Source: a bacterium (GTDB lineage: Bacteria > Pseudomonadota > Gammaproteobacteria > Burkholderiales > Burkholderiaceae_C). Taken from it: DNA of 15,042 bases. Of the stretch, positions 1 to 6,649 are shown one piece after another; the first letter of the stretch is position 1, and each line of letters starts with the position of its first letter. The stretch is taken from contig JAVBYK010000519.1 of the NCBI GenBank assembly GCA_030824095.1, positions 1 through 15,042 on the forward strand, read 5' to 3'. The notes under the pieces were generated by a model. That model had not been told where the DNA came from. It did not search any database and saw only the letters and a list, made by a program, of their open reading frames with translations. Made by a program: the position numbers and the translations under genes.

Positions 1-38
1 GATGCCGTGCGCAGCGCAGGATGGATGAAAGGGATCAT
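1..38 (-). CDS. 5' end of an unidentified leftward gene (partial)
   Basis: On the minus strand an ATG at 38-36 follows a good ribosome binding site: AGGAG lies at 49-45, six bases before the start. Only 12 codons fit before the window edge, giving M-I-P-F-I-H-P-A-L-R-T-A. This is too short to assign a family. The call rests on the Shine-Dalgarno spacing, the open frame and the regulator-like dyads just upstream. It lies downstream of the PAS-LuxR gene in the same direction, about 110 bases away, and could be that regulator's target. Confidence 0.6.
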   Translation of the reverse strand, partial: MIPFIHPALRTA

Positions 39-97
39 GCCCGTCTCCTGTTGTGAAAGAAGCGCGAGCATAGGGACGGCGCCAGCCCCCGGCTAGC

Positions 98-138
98 CGT
101 AGTAGTACGTGCTGGGGTTGACCCTCGGGTAGTTCTAC
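98..138 (-). promoter_or_regulatory. Twin dyad activator-type site before the leftward gene at 38
   Basis: Two short inverted repeats of similar sequence are seen: CGTA-gtag-TACG at 98-109 and GTAG-tt-CTAC at 129-138. Their centres (103.5 and 133.5) are 30 bp apart, about three helical turns. On the minus strand a -10-like TATGCT occupies 72-67 with no good -35 hexamer before it. If transcription starts near 60, the dyads would be centred near -43 and -73, typical for an activator at a promoter with a weak -35. The adjacent PAS-LuxR protein is the obvious candidate ligand. Sequence and spacing are observed; the function is inferred. Confidence 0.45.
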
Positions 139-148
139 GCGGGGTGCG

Positions 149-760
149 TCAGCCCAGGCCGATGACCTTGGCAATCATCTCGCTGGCGCTCTTGGCGCCG
201 ACCTTGCGGATCAGGCGTGCACGGTGGCCGTCGATGGTGCGCGGGCTCACGCCCAGTGTGCGGGCGATCTGCTTGGTGCTTTGGCCGGCCGCAATCTGGC
301 GGGCGATTTCGCGCTCGCGCGTGGTCAGGTCCCGCGAGACAATGCGCCGCGCCGAGATGTCCTCAAACATCCAGACCGCGCAGGCAAAGGGCTGGTCGCG
401 CTCCAGTGAGCGCCCGGCAGCATGGCACCAGAACAGCTGGCCATTGCGGTGGCGCATGATGCGCTCGTCGCTGTAAACGCCGGTCTGCTTCATCACCGCC
501 AGACCCTGCGCGCCGATGCTCTCGAACTCGGTGGGCGATGGATACAGCACCTCCATGGAGCGCCCCTTCAACTCGTCGGTCTCATAGCCGAACATGGCAC
601 CAAAGGCGGTGTTGCAGCGCTGGATGATGCGGTCGCGCGATATGCACAAGCCCACCGGGGCCAGGTCGAACACCAGCCCCAGATCGTCGTCCGCATGCAG
701 CGCGGAATCGGGCGTGGCAACGGGTCTTGCGGCATGTGAATACGGCCAGGTGTTGTTCAT
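149..760 (-). CDS. PAS domain LuxR-family transcriptional regulator
   Basis: The product is 203 residues. An N-terminal PAS sensor domain spans about residues 28-137, with the usual features N50-T-A-F, a GYE turn and the late W-x-F-E-D-I-S-A-R end. A LuxR/GerE helix-turn-helix follows at about 145-189 (LTTREREIARQIAAG, then VSPRTIDGHRARLIRKVGA). There is no receiver domain, so the signal is probably a small ligand or redox cue sensed by PAS rather than phosphorylation. The start at 760 is the first ATG and gives a compact protein of normal length, although its Shine-Dalgarno is weak. It is divergent from the thiolase operon (76 bp gap) and lies upstream of the leftward gene at 38, so either or both may be regulated by it. 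The inducer cannot be told from sequence. Confidence 0.9.
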   Translation of the reverse strand: MNNTWPYSHAARPVATPDSALHADDDLGLVFDLAPVGLCISRDRIIQRCNTAFGAMFGYETDELKGRSMEVLYPSPTEFESIGAQGLAVMKQTGVYSDERIMRHRNGQLFWCHAAGRSLERDQPFACAVWMFEDISARRIVSRDLTTREREIARQIAAGQSTKQIARTLGVSPRTIDGHRARLIRKVGAKSASEMIAKVIGLG

Positions 761-799
761 GGGGTATTTGTACGTCTTCCAGCGCGGGGCTTTGTTTTC

Positions 800-805
800 T
801 ATATT
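800..805 (+). promoter_or_regulatory. Possible -10 element for the thiolase operon
   Basis: TATATT lies in an AT-richer patch of the 76-bp divergent gap between the PAS-LuxR gene and the thiolase gene. It would place the transcript start near 812 and leave a leader of about 25 bases containing the GGAGG at 824-828. No good -35 hexamer lies 16-18 bp upstream, so if used the promoter is probably activator-dependent. Confidence 0.3.
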
Positions 806-836
806 GGCGTTCTACCTGAATCTGGAGGTCTTTACT

Positions 837-2003
837 ATGGGTGTTTCTATTGTTGGCTGGGCGCACACGCCCTTTGGGCGGCTCGATGCGCTGGATCTGG
901 AATCGTTGATCGGTGGCGTTGCAACGCAATCCATCTCCCACGCCGGCATCACCGCCAGCGAGGTGGATGGCATCTGGCTGGGCCAGCTCAATGGCGGCTT
1001 TGTGCCGGAGATTTTTGCATCGTCGCTGGCGCTGCAGGCTGACGATGGGCTGCGCTGGAAACCGGCCACCCGGCTGGAGAATGCCTGCGCCTCCGGTGCC
1101 GCCGCGCTGTATGCCGCCTGCGACGCCATTGAGGCCGGGCGTGCCCGCATCGCACTGGTGATTGGCGCCGAGAAGATGACCGCCGTATCCGGTGCCGAGA
1201 CCACGCGCATCCTGGGCAATGCCTCCTATGTGAAGGAAGAGGCCGCTGTCGGGCTCACCTTCCCCGGCATCTTTGCGCAGATTGCCCAGGGTTACTTCGA
1301 CCGCTATGGCGACCACTCGGCCACGCTGGCCCACATCGCCGCCAAGAACCACGCCAACGGCGTGCGCAACCCCTGGGCGCAGATGCGCAAGGACCTGGGT
1401 TTTGACTTCTGCAACACCGTGTCCGACAAGAACCCGCTGGTCGCCGCACCGCTGCGCAAGACCGACTGCTCGCTGGTATCCGACGGCGCCGCGGCGCTGA
1501 TCGTGGTGGACTCATCGTTGGCCAGCCAGTTTCCGCGGGCCATCTCCCTGCGCAGCCGCGCCCAGGTGAATGACTTTTTGCCCATGTCGCGGCGCGATGC
1601 ACTAGCCTTTGAGGGCCCGCGCCGTGCCTGGAGCCAGGCGCTGGCCCAGGCTGGCTGTCAGGTCAACGACCTGTCGTTTGCCGAGGTGCACGACTGCTTC
1701 ACCATTGCCGAGCTGTTGAGCTACGAGGCCATGGGACTGGCCGCACCCGGTCAGGGTGCGCGCCTGCTGGCCGACGGTGTGGTGCAGGCCAATGGCAGAT
1801 TGCCGGTCAATCCTTCGGGCGGGCTCAAGGCCAAGGGCCACCCGATTGGTGCCACGGGGGTGTCCATGCATGTGCTGGCGTCCATGCAACTCATGGGCGA
1901 AGCGGGCGAGATGCAGGTGCCCGGCGCATCGCTGGCCGGCGTGTTCAACATGGGCGGCTCGGCGGTTGCCAGCTACGTCAGCATCCTGGAGCGCCAGCAA
2001 TGA
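837..2003 (+). CDS. SCP2/SCP-x-type thiolase (acetyl-CoA acetyltransferase family)
   Basis: The product has 388 residues, usual for a thiolase. The start at 837 is chosen because GGAGG (824-828) lies eight bases before it and the protein then begins directly with the beta-strand G-V-S-I-V-G. The nucleophilic cysteine is Cys84 in E-N-A-C-A-S-G. The C-terminal half has E-V-H-D-C-F (His285, Cys287) and G-H-P-I-G-A-T-G (His335). HDCF in place of the NEAF of classical thiolases marks the SCP2-thiolase group, in which the HDCF cysteine is thought to replace the usual CxG acid/base cysteine; that cysteine is absent near the C-terminus, where the sequence reads F-N-M-G-G-S-A. The reaction is CoA-dependent cleavage of a 3-ketoacyl-CoA, or the reverse. 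It is the first gene of an operon and its stop overlaps the next start (ATGA). The substrate is not determined; acetoacetyl-CoA is one possibility. Confidence 0.9.
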   Translation: MGVSIVGWAHTPFGRLDALDLESLIGGVATQSISHAGITASEVDGIWLGQLNGGFVPEIFASSLALQADDGLRWKPATRLENACASGAAALYAACDAIEAGRARIALVIGAEKMTAVSGAETTRILGNASYVKEEAAVGLTFPGIFAQIAQGYFDRYGDHSATLAHIAAKNHANGVRNPWAQMRKDLGFDFCNTVSDKNPLVAAPLRKTDCSLVSDGAAALIVVDSSLASQFPRAISLRSRAQVNDFLPMSRRDALAFEGPRRAWSQALAQAGCQVNDLSFAEVHDCFTIAELLSYEAMGLAAPGQGARLLADGVVQANGRLPVNPSGGLKAKGHPIGATGVSMHVLASMQLMGEAGEMQVPGASLAGVFNMGGSAVASYVSILERQQ

Positions 2004-3514
2004 ACATCGTCCAGTTGCTGGTCCGCTCGGCGCGGGTCTACCCCGAGCGCCCAGCGGTGCTGCTGGGCGATGCCCCCGTCCTGAACTATGGGCAGCTGGC
2101 CGAGCGGGCATCCCGGCTGGCAGGCTACCTGCGCAACGGTCTGCACCTGGAGCCCGGTGCGCGGGTGGGCATCTACATGACCAACCATGTGGCCTATCTG
2201 GAGGTGATGTACGCCGCCTGGTGGGCCGGGCTGGCGGTGGTCCCCATCAATGCCAAGCTGCACGCCAGAGAGGTAGAGTTCATTCTGGACGATGCCGGTG
2301 CGCAGGTGCTGTTTGTTACCGCCGACCTGGCCGAAGAGATGGATGTGGTGCTACAGGGTCGCGCAACACCCTGCACGCGCATCACACCGGACCAAGCCGA
2401 CTATGCCGCAGCCCTGCAGGCCAGCGCCATCGCGCCCACGCATCGGCAACCCGGTGATCTGGCCTGGCTGTTTTACACCTCTGGCACCACCGGCCGACCC
2501 AAGGGCGTGATGCAGACGCACCGCAACCTCTACGCCATGACATCCTGCTACTTCAGCGATCTGGACAGCGTGGAAGCGGACGACGCCATCGTCTACGCCG
2601 CACCCATGTCGCACGGCGCGGGCATGTACAACTTTGCCTTCGTGGCCCAGGCGGCACGGCATGTGGTGCCGGTGTCCGGCGGGTTCGATCCGGCGGAGCT
2701 GGTGGACCTGTCCCGCACCGTAGGCCGCCTGTGCATGTTCGCAGCACCCACCATGGTCAAACGTCTGGTGGAGCACATGGAGGCCAGCGGTGCCGAGGCC
2801 GATGGCTTCAAGACCCTTGTCTATGGCGGTGGCCCCATGTATGTGCAGGACATCCAGCATGCGCTCACGCGCATGGGTCCGCGCTTTGTGCAGATCTATG
2901 GCCAGGGCGAATCGCCCATGACCATCACCGCCCTGTCGCGCAGCCAACTGGCCGACCATGACCACCCGCAGTGGCTTTCGCGCATCGCATCCGTGGGCGT
3001 GGCGCAGACCCTGGTGGAGGTTCGCGTCGTGGACGAGGCCGGCGCCGATGTGCCACACGGTGTGACCGGGGAGATCGTCGTGCGCGGCGAGACGGTCATG
3101 GCCGGTTACTGGAACAACCCGCAGGCCACGGCCAGCGCCCTGCGCGACGGGTGGCTGTGGACCGGTGACATGGGTGCCATGGATGCCCAGGGCTTTCTGA
3201 CCCTGAAGGACCGATCCAAGGACGTGATCATCAGCGGCGGCTCCAACATCTACCCGCGCGAGGTGGAAGAGGTGCTGCTGCGCCACCCCGGCGTGCGCGA
3301 GGTGTCCGTCATCGGCCAGAGCGACCCGGAGTGGGGCGAGGTGGTGGTGGCCTTTGTGGTCGCATCCGGCGCCACGTCCGCCCAGCTGGACGCACTGTGC
3401 CTGGACCACATTGCCCGCTTCAAACGCCCCAAGCACTACCACTTTGTGGACAGTCTGCCCAAGAACAACTACGGCAAGGTGCTCAAGACCACCTTGCGCG
3501 CCACACTGCAATAG
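2000..3514 (+). CDS. AMP-forming acyl-CoA ligase (ANL superfamily)
   Basis: The product has 504 residues and carries the full set of adenylate-forming motifs: the P-loop Y-T-S-G-T-T-G-R-P-K-G-V-M at 159-171, Y-G-Q-G-E-S-P at 300-306, W-T-G-D at 387-390, the hinge D-R-S-K-D-V-I-I-S-G-G at 404-414 and the catalytic lysine Lys493 in P-K-N-N-Y-G-K-V. It should activate a carboxylic acid with ATP and join it to CoA in the cytoplasm. The start codon overlaps the thiolase stop as ATGA, so translation is probably coupled. With thiolase before it and a 3-hydroxybutyrate dehydrogenase after it, acetoacetate is a plausible substrate, but the overall length and motifs fit medium-chain and aromatic acid ligases equally well. 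The family is certain; the substrate is not. Confidence 0.92.
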   Translation: MNIVQLLVRSARVYPERPAVLLGDAPVLNYGQLAERASRLAGYLRNGLHLEPGARVGIYMTNHVAYLEVMYAAWWAGLAVVPINAKLHAREVEFILDDAGAQVLFVTADLAEEMDVVLQGRATPCTRITPDQADYAAALQASAIAPTHRQPGDLAWLFYTSGTTGRPKGVMQTHRNLYAMTSCYFSDLDSVEADDAIVYAAPMSHGAGMYNFAFVAQAARHVVPVSGGFDPAELVDLSRTVGRLCMFAAPTMVKRLVEHMEASGAEADGFKTLVYGGGPMYVQDIQHALTRMGPRFVQIYGQGESPMTITALSRSQLADHDHPQWLSRIASVGVAQTLVEVRVVDEAGADVPHGVTGEIVVRGETVMAGYWNNPQATASALRDGWLWTGDMGAMDAQGFLTLKDRSKDVIISGGSNIYPREVEEVLLRHPGVREVSVIGQSDPEWGEVVVAFVVASGATSAQLDALCLDHIARFKRPKHYHFVDSLPKNNYGKVLKTTLRATLQ

Positions 3515-3525
3515 GACACAACACC

Positions 3526-4308
3526 ATGCTGAAGAACAGAACCGCCCTGGTCACCGGATCCACCCAGGGCATTGGCCTGGCCATCGCCCACGCGCTGGCC
3601 GAGAAGGGCGCCCATGTGGTGCTGCACGGCATTGAGACCCAGGCGCAGGGCGACGCGGTGGCCGCCAGCGTGGCCAGCCAGCACGGCGTGCGCGCGGCAT
3701 ACGTCTGCGCCAACCTGGCAAACGCCGAAGACGCGGTCGGACTGGTGGACGCCGCCACCCTGGCACTGGCCGCGCCGGACATTCTGGTGAACAACGCCGG
3801 CATCCAGTACACCTGCCCCATCGAGAGCTTTCCGGCCGACCGCTGGGACGCCATCCTGGCGGTCAACCTGTCGGCGGCCTTCCACGCGATGAAGGCTGTG
3901 GTGCCCGGCATGCGTGCGCGCGGCTGGGGGCGCATCGTCAACATTGCCTCGGTGCATGGACTGGTGGCCTCGGTGAACAAGGGCGCCTATCTGGCGGCCA
4001 AGCACGGGCTGGTGGGCCTGTCCAAGGGCGTGGCGCTGGAAACTGCCACCCAGGGCATTACCGTCAATTGCATCTGCCCCGGCTGGACCGACACGGCCAT
4101 CATCCAGCCCCAGATCGATCTGCGCGCCGCGAAGTTCGGCGGCGACCGCGCCGCCGGCATCCGCGATCTGCTCAGTGAAAAGCAACCCAACCAGACCCTG
4201 CTGCCACCGCAGCGCATTGGTGAAGTGGCGGCCTTCCTGTGCAGCGAATCGGCAGCCGGCATCACCGGCGTGGCCCTGCCGGTGGACGGTGGCTGGACGG
4301 CGCAATAG
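3526..4308 (+). CDS. bdhA: D-3-hydroxybutyrate dehydrogenase (SDR family)
   Basis: The product has 260 residues. The NAD-binding motif T-G-S-T-Q-G-I-G is at 10-17 and N-N-A-G at 89-92. The catalytic tetrad is Asn114, Ser142, Tyr155 and Lys159. From memory, these numbers match the characterised Pseudomonas fragi enzyme, and the residues that hold the substrate carboxylate there also recur: Gln94, His144, Lys152 and Gln196. The C-terminus ends in V-D-G-G-W-T-A-Q, typical of the family. The enzyme interconverts D-3-hydroxybutyrate and acetoacetate with NAD+. The ATG at 3526 is chosen because it starts the Rossmann fold normally; it lies 11 bases after the ligase stop, although the upstream Shine-Dalgarno (AGGA at 3513-3516) is weak. 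It is the third gene of the operon. Confidence 0.92.
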   Translation: MLKNRTALVTGSTQGIGLAIAHALAEKGAHVVLHGIETQAQGDAVAASVASQHGVRAAYVCANLANAEDAVGLVDAATLALAAPDILVNNAGIQYTCPIESFPADRWDAILAVNLSAAFHAMKAVVPGMRARGWGRIVNIASVHGLVASVNKGAYLAAKHGLVGLSKGVALETATQGITVNCICPGWTDTAIIQPQIDLRAAKFGGDRAAGIRDLLSEKQPNQTLLPPQRIGEVAAFLCSESAAGITGVALPVDGGWTAQ

Positions 4309-4373
4309 GCGTGAAGCCGCCTTTCTATGCGGGCCACGCCAGCCCACCCACGCAGGGAAGCTGGAGACGCAAC

Positions 4374-4850
4374 ATGACCAATCCCGAAGATACGAACCGC
4401 CTCCAATCCAGCTGGGACAGTACCGGACGCTTTGCACCGCATGGTGAATTTACCTTGCGCTCCGACGGACAGGTGCTGTGCTACGAGGCGGTGGGGCCAT
4501 TCAACCTGGAAGGCATTCAGGCGCTACGCATCACGCGGGTCAAGGCCTATGAAAAATGGCAGTCCAGCGGAACCTTCGCGGCAATCGTGCATTGGCACAA
4601 CAGCGCTTTGATGTCACTGGAAGCATTTGATGCCTACCGCGAGGGATACTTGCAGTTCATCCAGGACATGCGGCCACATGCCGTGGTGGCATGGGTCGCT
4701 GCGCCCGATGTCGAAGGCATGGGCATGATGCTCAAGAAGTTCGATGCAGTGTTCCGGCTGACCAATACGCGTTTCCGATTCTTTGCGGACCTGGGCGACG
4801 CGCACCACTGGGTGAATAGCACGCTGGCTGGTGACGCCGCCAATGGCTAG
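4374..4850 (+). CDS. STAS/SpoIIAA-like hypothetical protein
   Basis: The product has 158 residues. The start at 4374 has GGAG at 4363-4366, seven bases upstream. The chain lacks a signal peptide or membrane helix and alternates short strands and helices. The region at about 25-60 (strand, G-P-F-N, then a long helix) and the end F-F-A-D-L-G-D-A-H-H-W-V (136-147) resemble the last helix of SpoIIAA/STAS-like domains, so a small cytosolic alpha/beta protein is likely. The function is not known. It lies 65 bases after the dehydrogenase, in the same direction, and may be the last gene of that operon. Its TAG stop overlaps the TAG of the convergent universal stress gene within one CTAG (4847-4850). 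Confidence 0.75.
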   Translation: MTNPEDTNRLQSSWDSTGRFAPHGEFTLRSDGQVLCYEAVGPFNLEGIQALRITRVKAYEKWQSSGTFAAIVHWHNSALMSLEAFDAYREGYLQFIQDMRPHAVVAWVAAPDVEGMGMMLKKFDAVFRLTNTRFRFFADLGDAHHWVNSTLAGDAANG

Positions 4851-5284
4851 CGCGTAATCGCCACCAGCACGCTGCACGGCGCCTGTGCGATCAGCGCCTT
4901 GGAGACGGAGCTCTTCCACCAGCGCGCGGCCCACCCATCCAGGTGCTTGTGGCCAACCACGATGAGGTCAGCCTCGATCTGCTTGGCGTAATCGGTGATC
5001 TCGTCCACCGTGTCGCCTGTCAGCAGAGCACCCTTGGCCTCATAGCCGGCCGCCTGCAGGCGCTGCAGCCCGTCGTCCAACACCGCCTGCATCCCCTGCT
5101 TTTCGCGCTCCATCATGCCGCTGTCGTAGACACCGCCTTCGGTGGAGACCAGGCCAATGTTGATGGGCAGCACGGCCACCAGTGACAGCTCGGCCTGGGA
5201 CCACTGCGCCAGGTCCTGGCAATCCAGCAGTGCCTTCTGGCCGCTCTGCGAGCCGTCGTATGCCAACAGAATGCGCTTGTACAT
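4847..5284 (-). CDS. Universal stress protein (UspA family)
   Basis: The product has 145 residues. It starts at 5284 behind AGGAGGT on the minus strand and opens with M-Y-K-R-I-L-L-A-Y-D-G-S, the standard first strand with Asp10. It ends in A-P-C-S-V-L-V-A, the standard last strand. The nucleotide loop follows V-V-G at 109-111. The ATP-binding form has G-x2-G-x9-G-S/T, but here the second glycine is His114 and the last is Ser125 (K-S-S-V-S). ATP binding may therefore be weak or lost. This group usually acts as a cytosolic stress survival protein. It is convergent with the STAS-like gene and diverges from the glutathione transferase. A longer in-frame extension upstream is rejected because it has no family character. 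Confidence 0.92.
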   Translation of the reverse strand: MYKRILLAYDGSQSGQKALLDCQDLAQWSQAELSLVAVLPINIGLVSTEGGVYDSGMMEREKQGMQAVLDDGLQRLQAAGYEAKGALLTGDTVDEITDYAKQIEADLIVVGHKHLDGWAARWWKSSVSKALIAQAPCSVLVAITR

Positions 5285-5308
5285 GGTGACCTCCTGTTTT
5301 GTCGTGAT

Positions 5309-5317
5309 GGGGGGGGG
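5309..5317. repeat. G9 homopolymer between usp and the GST gene
   Basis: Nine consecutive G (C on the usp strand) lie 25 bases before the usp start and just outside its Shine-Dalgarno. Tracts of this length can slip in replication. Here a change in length would alter the leader or promoter spacing of usp and not any reading frame. The rest of the 210-bp gap (5285-5494) holds no gene or clear promoter that I can see. Confidence 0.85.
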
Positions 5318-5494
5318 AGTGTGATGGATCGTCGCTTTGAGCATAGGCGCTGGCGCGTGCGGGCGCAAGCCCTGCCGGTCAAGGGCCATCGCCGCAGCGC
5401 TGGGCGGGCTATTGCACCCCACGCAGCAGCCTGGCGCGCACGGCGACACAATGGCGCAGTCCGCGCGCGCCAGCGCCGCTTCTTCAGGAAACCC

Positions 5495-6211
5495 ATGACC
5501 GATTTCTCGCGCTTCCCTGTCTCCCACCTGATCACCCGCAAATGGCCGCCCCAGCACCCCGAGCGCCTGCAGCTCTACTCACTGCCCACGCCCAATGGCG
5601 TGAAGGTATCCATCCTGCTGGAAGAAACGGGGCTGCCGTATGAAGCGCATCGGGTCAGCTTCGACACCAACGACCAGATGTCGCCCGAGTTCCTCTCGCT
5701 CAACCCCAACAACAAGATCCCGGCCATCATCGCCCCCCATGGCCCGGGCGGCAAACCGCTGGCACTGTTCGAGTCCGGCGCCATCCTGATCTACCTGGCG
5801 GAAAAGACCGGCCAGTTCCTGGCGCACGACCCGGCCCAGCGCTACGAGACCCTGCAGTGGCTGATGTGGCAGATGGGTGGCGTCGGCCCGATGTTTGGCC
5901 AGCTCGGCTTCTTCCACAAGTTTGCCGGCAAGGACTTTGAGGACAAGCGCCCGCGCGACCGCTACGTGGCCGAGGCCCGGCGCCTGCTGGGCGTGCTGGA
6001 CGAGCGCCTGCAGAATCGCGCCTGGATCATGGGTGCCGACTACAGCATTGCCGACATCGCCATCTTCCCCTGGGTGCGCAACCTGATCGGCTATTACGAG
6101 GCGGGCGAGCTGGTGGGCATGCAGGACTTTGCGGAGGTCTCGCGCGTGCTGGCGGCGTTTGTGGCGCGGCCCGCAGTGGTGCGCGGGCTGGCGATTCCAG
6201 CAAGCTCCTGA
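5495..6211 (+). CDS. Glutathione S-transferase, nu class-like (YfcG/YghU type)
   Basis: The product has 238 residues. The start at 5495 follows AGGA at 5486-5489; a longer in-frame reading upstream is rejected because it has no family character. The thioredoxin-like N domain has T-P-N-G at 32-35, P-N-N-K-I-P-A-I at 71-78 with the cis-proline, and the glutathione-binding E-S-G-A at 93-96. The C-terminal helical domain holds D-Y-S-I-A-D-I-A at 182-189 and the F-P-W-V that follows. T-P-N-G plus P-N-N-K-I-P-A-I is the signature of the E. coli YfcG/YghU group, which has glutathione-dependent disulfide reductase and peroxidase activity. The N-terminal lead of about 25 residues is typical of the YghU branch. 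It is a stand-alone gene followed by an intergenic repeat. Confidence 0.93.
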   Translation: MTDFSRFPVSHLITRKWPPQHPERLQLYSLPTPNGVKVSILLEETGLPYEAHRVSFDTNDQMSPEFLSLNPNNKIPAIIAPHGPGGKPLALFESGAILIYLAEKTGQFLAHDPAQRYETLQWLMWQMGGVGPMFGQLGFFHKFAGKDFEDKRPRDRYVAEARRLLGVLDERLQNRAWIMGADYSIADIAIFPWVRNLIGYYEAGELVGMQDFAEVSRVLAAFVARPAVVRGLAIPASS

Positions 6212-6212
6212 A

Positions 6213-6260
6213 TTGATAGCTGCGAAAGTCCATTCCACGAGGGCCAGGGTCGAAATTGAT
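6213..6260 (+). repeat. Short intergenic repeat, copy A
   Basis: A 48-base element begins two bases after the GST stop. It aligns without gaps to 11326-11373 with 33 of 48 identical bases by eye. The best conserved parts are TTGATAGCT at the start, CCATT then CACGAGGGC in the middle, and AA-TTGA at the end. It resembles an intergenic element common in Comamonadaceae genomes, recalled from memory and not checked. Confidence 0.65.
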
Positions 6261-6307
6261 CCAAAACCAATTGGGAAGTCTGCGGTCCACCCGGTTCGGT
6301 CGGCCTG

Positions 6308-6317
6308 CACTATAGTG
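6308..6317 (+). promoter_or_regulatory. Palindromic -10-like element before the DUF4359-like gene
   Basis: CACTATAGTG is a perfect 10-base palindrome that contains TATAGT (five of six with the sigma-70 -10 consensus). It lies about 8 bases before the AAGGAG Shine-Dalgarno of the next gene, so the leader would be very short. No -35 hexamer is evident at the right distance. It could be a promoter, an operator or both. Confidence 0.35.
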
Positions 6318-6335
6318 GCGCACCAAGGAGTCTCC

Positions 6336-6617
6336 ATGTCCACCAAATCAACCCTCGTTTCCGCCATCGTCGCCGGGTCCATCGTGGCCCTGGCCTTTGT
6401 CCTGAACCCGTCGCCCGAACAGCACCGCACCAAGATCAAGGAGGCCATCGCCGAGCGCAGCCCGCTGGCGGGAATGCTGGGCATGGGCGCGCTCGCGGCA
6501 TTCAGCTCGACCTACCACCCGCTGGGCGTGGCGTCCTACACCACGGTGAATGACCGCACAGTCTCCATCGGCGCGTTGGGCATGGTGTTCTTCATTCAGC
6601 CGTCGCAGGACAAATAG
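6336..6617 (+). CDS. Small membrane-anchored protein, DUF4359-like
   Basis: The product has 93 residues. A strong AAGGAG at 6325-6330 lies five bases before the ATG. One hydrophobic segment at about 7-23 is followed by N-P-S-P-E-Q-H-R (24-31), a charged helix, then Y-H-P-L-G-V-A-S-Y and V-S-I-G-A-L-G-M-V-F-F near the end. The N-P-S-x-E-x-H-R start after a single N-terminal helix and the V-S-x-G-x-x-G-x-V-F end are what I recall for the DUF4359 type of small exported proteins, whose role is unknown. The protein is probably anchored in the inner membrane with the rest in the periplasm. It precedes the YdcF-like gene by 32 bases in the same direction. Confidence 0.75.
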   Translation: MSTKSTLVSAIVAGSIVALAFVLNPSPEQHRTKIKEAIAERSPLAGMLGMGALAAFSSTYHPLGVASYTTVNDRTVSIGALGMVFFIQPSQDK

Positions 6618-6649
6618 GCGCGGCACCCCTCATCGACCGGTATTGCGCC

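Noticed and set aside
2351..3511. 386-codon open frame antisense to the acyl-CoA ligase
   Set aside because: The translation is biased to H, G, V and A with no recognisable domain. The ligase motifs on the plus strand explain the sequence.
5321..5494. N-terminal extension of the glutathione transferase from an upstream ATG at 5321
   Set aside because: The extra 58 residues are arginine-rich with no family match, and the ATG at 5495 has its own Shine-Dalgarno and a normal family start.
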